64,000 bases of DNA from Symbiodinium natans (GCA_905221605.1 CAJNDS010000746.1:705461-769460), one strand, 5' to 3'. Positions 1-10,281 are shown, counted from the first letter of the stretch. The notes: a model not told the origin generated them from the sequence alone. Translations and numbers: made by a program.

Positions 1-79
1 TGTACGGGTCGCTGGACGGTGTGCCGCAGTGGACGCAGCGGTAGCGCTTGCCCGTGTCCGACGGCTGCGCTGGGGCCAT
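1..79 (-). CDS. ARV1: ARV1-like protein, first coding exon (partial)
   Basis: The frame opens with ATG at 79-77 and runs off the left edge. After a short leader (MAPAQPSDTGK) it reads RYRCVHCGTPSSDPY. The Y-R-C-x-x-C-G-x-x pattern followed by a Tyr is how the ARV1 homology domain begins, where the first cysteine pair forms half of a zinc-binding site. ARV1 is an endoplasmic-reticulum membrane protein that affects sterol and sphingolipid traffic and GPI-anchor assembly. Only 26 codons are visible, so the transmembrane part cannot be checked. Another short CxxC protein is the main alternative. Confidence 0.55.
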   Translation of the reverse strand, partial: MAPAQPSDTGKRYRCVHCGTPSSDPY

Positions 80-1145
80 GGGAATGCGTAGTATGGCAGC
101 GGGTGTGGGTCGATCTGAGTATCACTTGGTAGGGTTTGGGGTTTAGGGCTTAGGGTACTAAGGGGATAACATGAAGGCCCATGAGACTTCTTCACTGCAC
201 TAGTCCTTGCGAGATTGCCTCAGAATGCTTGACATGCTGCCCCTCGACCCTAAACTCAAAAACCTAAACCCTACACCCCAAACCCCAAAACCCTACCCGG
301 GGGGCCCTAAACCCTAAACCCCCCAAGCATATTTCACGCTGAGGTACATGGGCCCTAGGTTGAAGAGTTGAGGTGATTGGGGCTTAGGGCTTTTGGGGGT
401 CATAAGGTTTATGAGGCTACGGTTTTTGAGGGGGTGGGTATTGAGGGGATTGAGGGTTTAGGGGGGCGGTTTGGGATACCCAGGGCCATGGCCTGAAAGC
501 GCAAAGGTGGGACAACAACTAAGCCCTAGACAACCTATCCTATAAACCCCCACAAACCCCATAAACTCTATGAATATGAATCCTATACATCCTACATGCT
601 CAATAACCTACATACCCTATAAACCTAAACCCTTCATGGTTCTGCCAGGATGACAAGCCTGAACTGGTGAACAATTGAGGGCTTGCGTTGGGTTCCACAA
701 GAGACCTGAACTCAAAAGAACGTACGCCTAAACCCAAACCCAAAAAAACCCTAAGCGAACCCGACAGAAAATGAACGAGCTGCCTAAACCCTAAACCCTA
801 AACCCTAAACCCTGAACCCTGAACCCTAAACCCTAAACCCTGAACCCTAAACCCTAACCCTAAACTTTGGCCCTAAACCCTAAACCCCTGAACCCTACAC
901 CGCATCCGAGGATTGCACCGCGGGATTTTCAGGGTAGCCGCAAACTCCCGGAGTGCCATCCTGACTTAGGTTTAAGGTTTAGGGCTAGGGTTTAGGCTTT
1001 AAGCTTTAGGGTTTAGGGTGTAGGGTTCAGAGTTTAGAGTTAAGGGTTTAGGATTTGGGGTTTAGGCTTTAGGGTTTAGGTCTTCGTCTGAATGTATGTC
1101 ACGGTTGTTGCGGCCCATCGCTTCGCCGGAACTGAAGACGTCTGG
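80..1145. repeat. Repeat-rich leader with dispersed TTTAGGG/CCCTAAA runs
   Basis: This stretch lies just upstream of the ARV1-like start. Imperfect telomere-type units occur in both orientations, the densest being CCCTAAA at 783-898 and TTTAGGG variants at 966-1080. Between them is AT-neutral unique sequence with no convincing exon. It could hold promoter and untranslated leader sequence; no conserved signal was recognised. Confidence 0.6.
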
Positions 1146-2085
1146 GAGGATCCGAAAAGTCGAGCCCCCAAAATATCACATGATACTACTACTGGGTCAA
1201 ATTAAGGAACCCATTATTTTAAAAACAAATCATATATGTATAAAAAACCACCATTCCTAAAGTCATATTTTCAAAATTACTTTCATTGTTTTCTGTTCTT
1301 TATGTTTTCCGTTGCTGTCGCTGTGGGTCTTGCTTATGTTTTCGATTACGATTTCATGTCTTTAATATATATTTATATATAGATGTATACAAGAAAAATC
1401 CCTGCAATGCAGTTCTCGATTTTTCCTGTTTCTCAATTTGTAAGGTTTGTATTTCATGTTGCTATCGCTGCAGGTATCTGGCTATCTGGCTCATCTTTTC
1501 GATTATTTTTAGACATTCATATATGTATAACAATGTCAAAATCCCTACAGCGATGTTTTCTAAATTGCTGTTATTGTGGTTTGTTTTTTTATGCTTTCCG
1601 TTGCTGTAAATGTCGGCCTCTGGCTTATCCTTTCAATGGTGATTGGTATAACGCATAATCAAGACATTAAAATATTAACACAACATAATAAACGCAAGTC
1701 AAGAAGCACGAGGGGACGTCAACAAAAAGATGTCAAGCTTATACTCTTTCACCGCACCGTGCTGCGTGCTTCTCTACAGGCTTCAAAAAACCCGCCTAGT
1801 CTATCTGTTTCCAAAAAGTATTGTTGAGGTTACTTTGTAAACCTCACCCTTTAACTTCTAAATCTGTCATCGCCACTCACTCAGCGCGTCGGCGCCTGGG
1901 CGTGAGCGAATTATTTGTTAAAGTTTTAACTGGTCTAGGTTATGAAAAAACTGAGTGTGAAACTTTGGCATGGGCTTGGGTGCAGCTTCTGTGGCCTCGC
2001 AGATATTGCATTTACTACTTAATGCCAACTTATCATCGTGTGACAGCCAACAAGCAAAAAAGAAGAAGTGAAATATACACCTAAC
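1146..2085. other. AT-rich island with three diverged tandem units
   Basis: Base composition drops sharply from the surrounding GC-rich DNA. The left edge (1146-1222) matches the outer arm of hairpin family F3 found at 50943 and 52871. Inside, three diverged copies of a unit of about 140 bp start near 1304, 1449 and 1588; each carries a TTTCCGTTGCTGT-like core followed by a GGCTTAT/TTTTCGATTA-like block. Open frames exist but encode low-complexity Cys/Phe/Leu-rich peptides and are not credible genes. It may be a decayed longer element of the F3 group. Confidence 0.5.
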
Positions 2086-2502
2086 CTAGACCGGCAACAG
2101 AGATCGCGCATGCAGCGAGACAGCGCCAGTCAGGAACAATGCAGCAGACACAACATCCAAGACAAGAAGAACGACCATCCATGCAAGACTTCCTCGAAGT
2201 GTACTTGACGTACTCCAAACACAAATCTTAATCTGCAGGAACAGTCCTCTCCGGATGTCACGCTTTCCGGGCTCCAGCAGCTCTTGCCGCAGCTCCGACA
2301 TTGGGGTAGACCGCTCATCAGGCTGAAGAAAATTCTCCACACATCGTGTCACACACCTCTCGTGCGCTTGACACGCTGGCTTTCCCCCTTTGATTTGCAA
2401 TTCGAGGTGCAACGCGGTACCGGACGTCACCATGCGGAATACGTCGGCGCAGCCACTCGCAGTCTTCTGAGTCGTGGACTCGACCCTGGTACGATCCGAC
2501 AT
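2086..2502 (-). CDS. Hypothetical protein C-terminal part with a membrane segment
   Basis: Open frame of 138 codons from ATG 2502 to a stop at 2086. It has mixed, protein-like composition (QPDERSTPMSELRQELLEPG) and one strongly hydrophobic stretch near the end (WMVVLLVLDVVSAALFLTGA) that would span a membrane once, followed by a short basic tail. It lies downstream of the two frames at 3294-2643 on the same strand and is probably the last exon of the same gene. The join to the upstream exon was not resolved, so the true exon may start inside this frame. Not recognised. Confidence 0.45.
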   Translation of the reverse strand: MSDRTRVESTTQKTASGCADVFRMVTSGTALHLELQIKGGKPACQAHERCVTRCVENFLQPDERSTPMSELRQELLEPGKRDIRRGLFLQIKICVWSTSSTLRGSLAWMVVLLVLDVVSAALFLTGAVSLHARSLLPV

Positions 2503-2642
2503 GCCGTATTTTACCTCGCACTGAATAACTATTCCCTACACCCTCGCGCGCCATGTTAAATGTAGGTGAGACACACATGAGCACACTGCGTGGAAGACTA
2601 TCCACACTACATAGACAGTGTCCACGCCAAACGCCCAATTCG

Positions 2643-3062
2643 TCACAATGTGTCACGAGTGAAATTCTTGCACTTCTTCAACATGCCTTGCGATGCCAAG
2701 AGGAGAAGACAGCATGACACTGCTATGTGCTCTCTGATACGTTCACCTGCCTCCCACTTGGCTTTCAATCGCTGACGGCGCGCCGGATCCACCACACCTG
2801 CAATGCGCAGCCAGATCGCCGCGAACAGCGACGACGTCAAGCCTACGCAACGAGGCCACTGCTCATCACATCGAATTGCATGTGCGCAGGGATCGCTGTG
2901 AATCTGGAATGAGCCTGGCTCGGCCATGATTCTGTTCGAATCTTTGCTCATGTCCAGACCAACCGGCGCGGCATCGTCATCGTCCAGAACGCCGCTCTTG
3001 ATGCAGTCGGGCGGCCTCAGGAGCCCTTCCACGCCCGGATTCAGATGCATCAGCCCTTTGAC
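2643..3062 (-). CDS. Hypothetical protein, second exon
   Basis: Open frame beginning GTC AAA GGG after a GAG acceptor and running to a stop at 2643. It reads VKGLMHLNPGVEGLLRPPD then an acidic patch (GVLDDDDAAP) and a basic helix (DPARRQRLKAKWEAGERI). The codon at the start repeats the codon at the preceding donor (GGTC at both edges), a boundary pattern common in dinoflagellate introns. A GTGAAC donor after KWEAG at about 2751 may end the exon early. Family not recognised. Confidence 0.5.
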   Translation of the reverse strand, partial: VKGLMHLNPGVEGLLRPPDCIKSGVLDDDDAAPVGLDMSKDSNRIMAEPGSFQIHSDPCAHAIRCDEQWPRCVGLTSSLFAAIWLRIAGVVDPARRQRLKAKWEAGERIREHIAVSCCLLLLASQGMLKKCKNFTRDTL

Positions 3063-3156
3063 CTCACTGCTCGATGCACAGATTCAGACAAAGTCAGCCA
3101 TCGCCGCTCACACTACAACCCTAGACATGTAAATTGGTCGAGGCGAACGATCAGAC

Positions 3157-3294
3157 CAGGGCATAGACCGCAGGGTGCTTCATTGTCTCATCCTTGGAAA
3201 CCTCAAGCTTGCCACGAAACATCTTGGCCGGAGCGAAGGTGTAGCTGTCCTCTGGCGACGTAGCAGAAGTTGTGGCTGATGAACAACCTGGCAT
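3157..3294 (-). CDS. Hypothetical protein, first exon
   Basis: ATG at 3294 opens a 46-codon frame (MPGCSSATTSATSPEDSY, then TFAPAKMFRGKLEVSKDE) ending at CTG before a GTCTGA donor; read through, it would stop at 3152. Removing the 94-nt candidate intron 3156-3063 keeps phase 0 into the frame at 3062. This gene carries no telomere-type repeats in its introns, unlike everything to its right. Function unknown. Confidence 0.5.
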
Positions 3295-3852
3295 TTTGTT
3301 TTGAATATGAGTTTACGCATAAAGCTATGACAACAATATTTGCCGGTTTTGCTGGCAGCGGCGGGAAAGGAGGTGGAGGAAGCGGCGGGAGGCTTGCCTG
3401 AAACGGACAGATTTATCTTAATTTATCTTAGCGATACGTCATGAAGAAAAATACGTCTACTTGAATTACGTGTGTTATATAAGTATGAAAAAAATCCGAG
3501 ATCTCGGCTTCGCTGCTCACTCCGCCAGATGCCTCGCAGAAAAAAGCGTACACAAAGGAGAAAAAAAACAGTGGCCTCCGCAGCAGCAATCTGTGCTCTC
3601 TGCTTTGGTTTTTTTTAAGAGTGTCTCTATGCAACACACCGAAATACAGTGCCTCCTGGACAGGCTCTAGCTCAGAGTCGTCTTCCTGAACACAAACAAA
3701 ACTAAGTATGAAAGTGCGCAAACAAACAATTCATAGATAGAGCCTCGTAGACGGATGCGTTCCTCTCGTTCTCCTCGTGAAATAAATATGTGAGCTTGAA
3801 GCGAAACTCTAACTAGCAAACGGTGGAAATAAATAAACAAATATCAATATAA

Positions 3853-3883
<31 letters not shown>

Positions 3884-4700
3884 CAAAAAATCTATATGTA
3901 TGTGTGTGAGCACGGACGGAAGGCGGGTACTGTGGCTGTGTCGGCCCCTGGCTATGAAGACAAAACGATTAAAAAGAAACAACAGCATCATAAATAATAG
4001 ATAAACAGTGAGGCGTGCCCAGTTCGCATGGGCCTCTTGCTCCTGCACAGATATTTTGTATTGTTGTGTGTCTAGAAATTTTTCATGCATACATTTAATA
4101 ACAGCAATGAGACGTTGCCATCGCCGCTGCTTGCTCTTCCAGCCGTTGCTGAATCTGACGGAAGAAACAACATGCAGTGATTTTGCAAAAAAAAAGTATT
4201 GTTTTTGTGCTTTGCGCCTGCCGGATGATAGCACTGATGGAAATGCGAATCCAACACTGGCAGGCCACCCAGACAATGGCGCTTCTAGAGAAAGAGGAGA
4301 AAAGAAAACTAACAATGCTACCAAGAACTAGAACCAGAACGGCAACAAGACAGTAACGGTCATGGGCACTTTCCCCTCCCCCTTCCCCTCCTCCCCCCTC
4401 TTTTCCTTCACAGTCACAAATTCAAATATGTCGCGTCTGCTGGCAAACAAAAGAACCAAAACAAACGGTTAATGTTAGAAATCACATACACAAAATCGCC
4501 CGAATCAGCATCTCAAAAACTCACATTCACTGAAAATCGCGAAACCCTGAAGCCCAACACCCGAAAGCAAGTGGTCTGAGCTAGCCAATGCCCCTTCTTT
4601 TGGCTTGGGGCTTAAATCGGGTTTAAGAGGCCTCTGTCGGCTAAGGGCATCCGACGACACTTCGGGATAGCGGGTTGAAGAGTCTTTTTTGCTTCGGAAG
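3295..4700. other. Non-repetitive region upstream of the 3.29 kb gene
   Basis: About 1.4 kb almost free of telomere-type repeats. It contains a TA-rich microsatellite at about 3852-3885, several A tracts, a CT-rich stretch at 4371-4408 and short frames with no protein-like features. It is a plausible promoter and intergenic region for the gene at 3294, but no specific motif was recognised. Confidence 0.4.
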
Positions 4701-4767
4701 TTTTGGGGCTGTGGGTTTAGGGATTAGGGTTTTAGGGTTTCGGGTTTAGGGTTTAGGGTTTAGGGTC
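4701..4767 (+). repeat. TTTAGGG array
   Basis: Short run of TTTAGGG units with TTTCGGG variants at the left edge of the long telomere-repeat-rich part of the window. Confidence 0.7.
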
Positions 4768-5108
4768 CGCCAAACCTGGCGGCGTGTTGGATCCCTTACA
4801 TCCCCTAAAGCGGGGGGAAGGGGTGAACTTTTTCATGGAGGACCGCGCCACCCGCACGCCGTGCCATGGGCGGTTTGGCACAAGGGGGTCCTTTGGCAAA
4901 ACCCACTTTTGCAGACCCCCCCCCCCCCCTGCCCCCCCCCACCCGCCCTCCCCCCACCCTACCGTTTTCCGCCCCACCCCCCACACTGCCCCCCCCCCCC
5001 TCCCACCCGCCCGCCCCCCCCCCCCCCTCCCACCCAGCCGCACCCCCCTCCCCCCCGCGCCCCCCCCCCCCCCCCCCCACACCCCCCCCCCCCCCCCCCT
5101 CCCCGCCC
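4768..5108. repeat. Poly-C element, copy 1 (family F10)
   Basis: A unique-looking head (CCGCCAAACCTGGCGG hairpin, then a GACCGCGCCACCCGCAC block) is followed by about 190 bp of C tracts broken by single A, T or G. The same head and tail recur at 28309-28572, so this is a repeat family. The long Pro/Gly-rich frames here are by-products of the C tracts. Confidence 0.7.
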
Positions 5109-5319
5109 GAATGCTGTGATCAGAAACAGCTTGAGTAAGATTGCTGACACAACTGCATGCCGGACGCAGTCACACAGCTTTCTCACTTTTTTTCTTAGAC
5201 ATACGCCACTTTTTGGATCCTGCAGGGGTCTGGGTAGAGAGTTTTCACCCTAAACCCTAAACCCTGATCCCTGCAGACCCTCAGCCTGGGGCCTGCATCG
5301 CGCCGAACAACCCATGAAG

Positions 5320-5840
5320 CTTGGCGCATGAAGCGTTTAGGGTTACCCTAATCCCCCCAAACCCTAAAGCCCCAAAACCCCAAAACCCCAAACCCTAAAA
5401 AACCCTAAAACCCCAAAGTCTGCAAAAACACACAAAACCCCAGAACCCTAAGCCCGAAAAACCCCCCCCCCCCCCCCCCAAAAAAAAAAAAAAAAAAAAC
5501 TAAAACCCAAACCCTACTGTAACACCCCAAAAAACCTAAAACGCTCAGAGCCTAAAACCCCAAAACCCCGAAGCTCCCAAAAAAAACAAAACCTAAACCA
5601 CCAAACCCTAACACCCCCCAAAAACCCAAAAACCCTCAGAGCCTAAAAGCCGAAAACCCCCACCTAAACCCCTAAACCCCTAAACCCCTAAACCCCTAAA
5701 CACCCCTAAATACCCCTAAATACCCCTAAATACCCCTAAATACCCCTAAATACCCCTAAATACCCCTAAACCCCTAAACCCCTAAACCCCTAAACCCCTA
5801 AACCCTAAACCCTAAAGCCTAAACCCGAAACCCTAAACCC
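5320..5840 (-). repeat. CCCTAAA-variant arrays
   Basis: Dense CCCTAAA, CCCCAAAA and CCCCTAAA units. A subarray at about 5695-5770 is homogenised to a CCCCTAAATA-type unit, flanked on both sides by CCCCTAAA. No gene is seen in this interval. Confidence 0.75.
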
Positions 5841-5867
5841 TGAACCCCAACACCAGAAAACTCCCAC

Positions 5868-5951
5868 CTCGTTGGGTGGAAGGAAGCTCTGGAACAGGTC
5901 GTGGAAGAAGTCCAGCCGCGCTCGCGCCATGCCATACTTCTCTGAGAGCTC
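5868..5951 (-). CDS. Exon, hypothetical protein (region A)
   Basis: 28 codons reading ELSEKYGMARARLDFFHD then LFQSFLPPNE, between a CCAG acceptor and a GAG|GTGGGA donor, phase 0 at both ends. Amphipathic, clearly protein-like. CCCTAAA lies on its left, TTTAGGG on its right. Confidence 0.65.
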
Positions 5952-5952
5952 C

Positions 5953-6120
5953 TGGATTTAGGGCTTTGGGTTTAGGGATAGGGTTTTGGGGCTAAGGGCT
6001 TAGGGCTTAGGGTTTAGGGTTTAGGGTTTAGGATTTAGGGTTTAGGGTTTAGGGCTTAGGGTTTAGGGTTTAGGGCTAGGGTTTAGGGCTTAGGGTTTAG
6101 GGTTTAGGGTTTCGGGACCC
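5953..6120 (+). repeat. TTTAGGG array
   Basis: TTTAGGG with CTTAGGG variants, starting directly at the acceptor side of the 5868-5951 exon. Confidence 0.8.
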
Positions 6121-6295
6121 CTAAGGTGGTACCCTTGGGTTTGGGGACACCTTTTTAAAGATTCCAAGGGTTTAGGGTTTAGGGTTTAGGGTTTAGGGTT
6201 CAGGGTTCAGGGTTCAGGGTTTGGGGTTGTAATATAAGGGCCATATGAGGAGGATAGTAAGGGCTACCTCTTAGGGGTACCTCCTTCGGGGTACC
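6121..6295. repeat. Hairpin element F5 with internal TTTAGGG array
   Basis: Left arm GGTACCCTTGGGTTTGGGGA and right block ATATAAGGGCCATAT...AGGGGTACC match family F5 (22583, 41559, 60341). A TTTAGGG/TTCAGGG array at 6168-6226 separates the two halves. Confidence 0.65.
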
Positions 6296-6965
6296 AGTCT
6301 TAACCCCTTGACTTGTGGCAAATCCGGTACACGGTAAACACTAAAGCTCCGTGCTTGATGCGCAGGAGTCAACCAATCATCGACCGCGCGAGCGCTTGAA
6401 GGGGGGGGGGGGGGGGGGGGGCGGAGGGGGAATGGTGGAGGGGAAGGATGGGGGGAAACCTAATCCATGAACAGTGGAGACTCAACATCATGGATACTAT
6501 GTACCATCCCTTCTCCCTCACCCCAAACAGATAACACTAGCCGGCAAACGAACGCAACAGTTCAAGCAGTTGGAATTGGTGATCCATGACTCATCTGGGG
6601 ATAATACCAATACCATTGTACAGTCATCATCGTAGCGTTTAGGGCTGAAGGTTTCGTCCTCCTCATCATATTCAGCCATGGTCATGAGCAGGATGAGGGT
6701 CGCAAAGAAAACGAGGGGAAGAAGAAACGATACAAGAAGAAACGATACTGATCCTGTATGCTTTGAACACAGATACGAACCCGAAACCCGAAATCCCAAA
6801 TTCCAAACCCGGAAGCCACAAACCTGAAACCCTTAAAACCCCAAAGCCTAGATGCCAAACCCTAAATTCCGAACCCTGAGCCAGAAACCCCAAACCCTAA
6901 ACCCTGAACCCCAAACCCCAAACCCTAAACCCTAAACCCTAAACCTTAAACCCTAAACCCTAAGC
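6296..6965. other. Intron-like sequence, no gene recognised
   Basis: Holds a poly-G run at 6401-6421, mixed unique sequence and CCCTAAA units at 6890-6962. The frames here look non-coding. Confidence 0.4.
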
Positions 6966-7032
6966 CGTCCTCCATGCTGGGCTTCACTTCGGCCTCGCCC
7001 TCGCGAGGCCCATCCTCCTGCACTTGCCCGGC
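6966..7032 (-). CDS. Exon, acidic linker (region A)
   Basis: Reads AGQVQEDGPREGEAEVKP then SMED after a CTGAG acceptor; it ends in G with a GC donor (phase 1). Acidic and low in hydrophobics, probably a linker. Flanked by CCCTAAA on the left and TTTAGGG on the right. Confidence 0.5.
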
Positions 7033-7059
7033 CTCAGGACGCAGGAGAGCCCGGAAGTT

Positions 7060-7189
7060 AGGGTTTAGGGTTTAGGGTTTAGGGTTTAGGGTTTAGGGTC
7101 TAGGGTCTAGGGTCTAGGGTCTAGGGTCTAGGGTCTAGGGTCTAGGGTCTAGGGTCTAGGGTTTAGGGTTTAGGGTTTAGGGTTTAGGG
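7060..7189 (+). repeat. TTTAGGG array with a homogenised TCTAGGG core
   Basis: About five TTTAGGG units, then about nine TCTAGGG units, then TTTAGGG again. The variant is confined to the middle, as expected from local expansion of one mutated unit. Confidence 0.85.
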
Positions 7190-7496
7190 CCACTAGCAAT
7201 CTGCAAAGGGCAAAGGGCTTTAGGCTTGGCTGTTGTTGGCAGGGGACGGGTAGGGATCCAACCGAGAAGTGCCTTACGCGGCTCTCCTAAACCCTCCTAA
7301 ACCCCAAAAAACCTAAGCCCTCAACGGCTCTAGACTCTAGCGGTACAAGCCCTAAACCCTCAAAAAGCCCTCAAAGACCCGAAAGCCGCCACCCCAAAGT
7401 AAACCCTAAACCCTCAACCCTCAACCCTCAACCCTAAACCCTAAACCCCAAACCCCAAACCCTAAACCCTAAACCCTAACAACCCCAAGGTGGAGC

Positions 7497-7546
7497 CTCC
7501 TTCCGCTCTGCTCGACGCTCCAGCTCGCTGTCGACCTCCGGCCCAT
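7497..7546 (-). CDS. Exon, charged helix (region A)
   Basis: Reads GPEVDSELERRAERKE after a CCCAAG acceptor, with a GC donor. Highly charged helix. CCCTAAA on the left and TTTAGGG on the right. Confidence 0.55.
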
Positions 7547-7569
7547 CTTGGGATCGAGGGTAGAAAGTT

Positions 7570-7690
7570 GTGGGCTTAGGGTTTAGGGTTTAGGGTTTAG
7601 GCTTTGGGTTTAGGGCTTGGGTTTAGGGGTTTAGGGGTTTAGGGGTTTAGGGGTTTAGGGGTTTAGGGTGTAGGGGCTTGGGGGCTTAGG
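7570..7690 (+). repeat. TTTAGGG/TTTAGGGG arrays
   Basis: TTTAGGG units followed by about six uniform TTTAGGGG units. Confidence 0.8.
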
Positions 7691-8790
7691 GCAACATAGG
7701 CCCTGATTCTTGGGGTTCCTGTATCACTTCTCCGCTCTTACCAGCTGCGAAAGACAAAGGGGGTTGTTCTACGTTAGGGTTTAGAATGGTAGGCCATTAG
7801 ATCTCTTATCGAAAGAAGGGGCCTTGGTTCGGAACAGGCCCATGTGCTGAAACCCTCCCTAAAGCCTTCAACCATCGTTTGCAAAACAATCCTGATAAGT
7901 TGCTTTGCAACACCAAAATAACGGACCCACCCCACCCCACACCCAAAACAACAACTAAACCCTAAACCCTTGAACGCAGGTCCTCGTCTTTGTGGTGCAG
8001 AACTGCATCGTCTGAGCCAAAGAAAGCCTGCTGAATTGCGAGCTCTGATACCCGCACTGTGTGCATGTGTGCAGCGGGATGGTCTGGGTCTGCGCTCTGC
8101 GTGCACCCGCGAAGGTGTCGTCGGTCATCTTGGGCGCACCATCCGTCGATCTGGTACAATGGGAGGCTAGAGACTCTGTAGTCTATGTGCCCCGAAGCCC
8201 GTAAATGCCAAGTGTACGAATCCCAAAGGTTTGTGGTGAAGGGTAGTGCTGTAGAGTGTCAATCCTGGGGTCCTCCAGAGGTAAGTTGGGGCTTACCCGG
8301 TGTTTGCCGTCCGCAGAGTAACCTACAAATAGCAAGGGTATTCGTTGTTTGTTTGCAGGGGGTTTTAGAAAGGAGCAATCTAGCCTTTAAAAAACGATTG
8401 GGGGCCCACTCCAGGACTACACCCTTAGCCCAAAAACCCCAAACCTACGAGCAGAATTGCAGATGAAGGCTTGGGGCGTTCTTCCTAATTACGCCGAGAA
8501 CCCCAAAAGAAAGCAGGGATTTGAGGTTTGCCATACTAGTAGGGTTTCGGCCTTCGGGCTTGAGGCAGAGTAGAGTAGCCCAACCCCGCCATACGTACCT
8601 CCAAAAAACAGGCGTCTACCACAAAAAAAACTGTCGGTATCTCGACTTGAGCCCTGGGTCGATTGTGGGAAAGGCTCAGGGTTTCGGGGTTTAGCCTGAA
8701 CCCTAAACCCTCAGACCCCATGATAGGGCCTTTGGGGGGCTGAGGCTTGAGGCTTGAGGGCTCCTTTCCATTCAAAAGCCGTTCAAAAGC
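7691..8790. other. Intron-like sequence, no gene recognised
   Basis: Mostly unique sequence with a few CCCTAAA units and short frames on both strands, none with a convincing splice context. Confidence 0.35.
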
Positions 8791-8855
8791 CTCGCCCGTG
8801 CCTTCTTTCGCAGGTCGATGAACTTGTCCGGGGGTGGGGCGATCTCACGCAGGAC
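8791..8855 (-). CDS. Exon, hypothetical protein (region A)
   Basis: Reads VLREIAPPPDKFIDLRKKA after a GAAG acceptor and ends AG before a GC donor. Protein-like mix of hydrophobic and basic residues. Confidence 0.6.
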
Positions 8856-9058
8856 CTTCACCCTAAACCCTAAACCCTAAAACCCCAAGCCCTAAACCTT
8901 TCGGGGGGTGGGGGTAGCAGAGGCACGTTCTGCAGGATTCGGGGGTTGCAAGCCGAAACTACACCTGGCTCAGGGTTAAGGGTTTAGGGTATAGGGTTTC
9001 AGGCTCAGGGTTTTTGGGTTTGGGGTTCGGGTTGGGGGGGGGGGGGGAGGATGTAGGC

Positions 9059-9100
9059 CTTCTGATCGACGATGCCCGTGGCGTCAGCGCCACACAAGAC
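9059..9100 (-). CDS. Exon, hypothetical protein (region A)
   Basis: 14 codons, VLCGADATGIVDQK, between a strong TTGGCAG acceptor and a GC donor; phase 0 at both ends and in phase with the next exon at 8855. Confidence 0.6.
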
Positions 9101-9289
9101 CTGCCAAGCACAACCCTAAGCCCTAACCCTAAACCCTAAACCCTAAACCCTACAAGCCTTATTTAATCCCTATAAGCCCAGCCCTAAGAATTAAGGCAGG
9201 GCAGCTTGCCTTTGTGGCGCAGGGCTTGCAGGGAGGATGCTTGGGCCCTAAAGCTACTTTCTAGAAGCCCCTTTAAGGCCAAAGTAAGG

Positions 9290-9398
9290 GTTTAGGGTTT
9301 AGGGTTTAGGGTTTGGGGTTTAGGGTTTAGGGTTTAGGGTTAGGGCTTAGGTTTAGGGTTTAGGGTTTAAGTTTAGGGTTTAGGGCTTAGGGCCCTAG
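9290..9398 (+). repeat. TTTAGGG array
   Basis: Slightly irregular TTTAGGG run abutting the F4 element. Confidence 0.8.
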
Positions 9399-9515
9399 GT
9401 TGGGATCCCCCCCCCCCCCTTATACGAACAGTCCTTAATACGGATTATACTAGGGGCTACTACAATCCCGGCTAAGGATTGTGAGTATACGGGTGAAAAT
9501 CCCAAGCCATAGCCC
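9399..9515. repeat. Hairpin element F4
   Basis: Begins TTGGGAT plus C tract and contains AACAGTCCTTAATACGG, with a diverged inverted copy on the right ending ATCCCAAG. Best copy of the family is at 32706. Confidence 0.55.
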
Positions 9516-9917
9516 TAAAAAGAAGGGGCATGAACCTAATGAGGCTGGGTTTACTAAGGTTTCGTAATCTTCTGCTTGCTTCAGAACGCCCCCGGCAAAA
9601 AACAAGTCTTACTTTTCAGGGCAACACAAGGATTATTGCTCTCTATTGTTGCGGGGGTTCCCTAAACCCTAAACCCTAAAACCCTAAGCCCTAAACAGCA
9701 AGTACTATGTAGTAGCACTTGTAGAGGGATCTGGGGATGTTGGGATTGTGCCTTTCAAGGCTTGCAAGGGGTGCATAGGGGCTGAAGGTACCTCTGGACT
9801 ATTCAGGGGTCATTTACTTAGTGGCTGAGTACCCTAGCCCAAAACAGGTTAACCTTATATATGTATATGTATGTAGAGTAGGGCTTTATTTAACCAACAA
9901 AGTTAAAGGTTACCTAC
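9516..9917. other. Intron-like sequence, no gene recognised
   Basis: Unique sequence with one CCCTAAA run near 9660-9690 and a TATATGTATATG tract near 9857. Confidence 0.35.
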
Positions 9918-9975
9918 CCCGTCCCTAAGTTTTGGGTGTTGAAGCACGGCACTGACTGCCACATTCAGATCGGGG
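9918..9975 (-). CDS. Exon, hypothetical protein (region A)
   Basis: Reads PDLNVAVSAVLQHPKLRDG with one leading base; the donor is a good GTAGGT and the acceptor GGGAAG. Phase 0 at its 3' end, matching the exon at 9100. Confidence 0.65.
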
Positions 9976-9992
9976 CTTCCCAGCGAGGTCAC

Positions 9993-10066
9993 CCTAAACC
10001 CTAAACCCTAAACCCTAAACCCTAAACCCCTAACCCTAAACCCTAAACCCTAAACCCTAAACCCAC
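9993..10066 (-). repeat. CCCTAAA array
   Basis: About ten near-perfect units. Confidence 0.85.
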
Positions 10067-10139
10067 ACTCCGCAGTGTACCGGTTCAAGTTGGCACTCAA
10101 CGGTTGATGCCTCGGTTCGTTTAGGGCCCCACTCCGCGC

Positions 10140-10221
10140 CTGGGCTGGGCTTAATGTTCGCATGCTCAGGATCGTCGCCACGGACCTTACGCAGTTCAAG
10201 GGTGAGTCTCCATGTTTCCTC
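10140..10221 (-). CDS. Exon, hypothetical protein (region A)
   Basis: Reads EETWRLTLELRKVRGDDP then EHANIKPSP after a GGGAG acceptor; a GC donor ends it in phase 1. The frame also stays open to a stop near 10070. Convincing amino-acid mix. Confidence 0.55.
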
Positions 10222-10281
10222 CTCCCCCGCCGCCCGATGTTAAGCCTGAACACGAAGCCGATGCAGGTGCGCAAGCAGCTC

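Noticed and set aside
1286-1658. Cys/Phe-rich frames in the AT-rich island
   Set aside because: Overlapping frames of low complexity across three tandem units; no domain.
4784-5253. Long Pro-rich and Gly-rich frames on both strands
   Set aside because: They are produced by C tracts of the F10 element; no start context, domain or splice logic.
5680-5815. CRISPR array
   Set aside because: Regular repeats are tandem 7-10 bp telomere variants without spacers, and the DNA is clearly eukaryotic.
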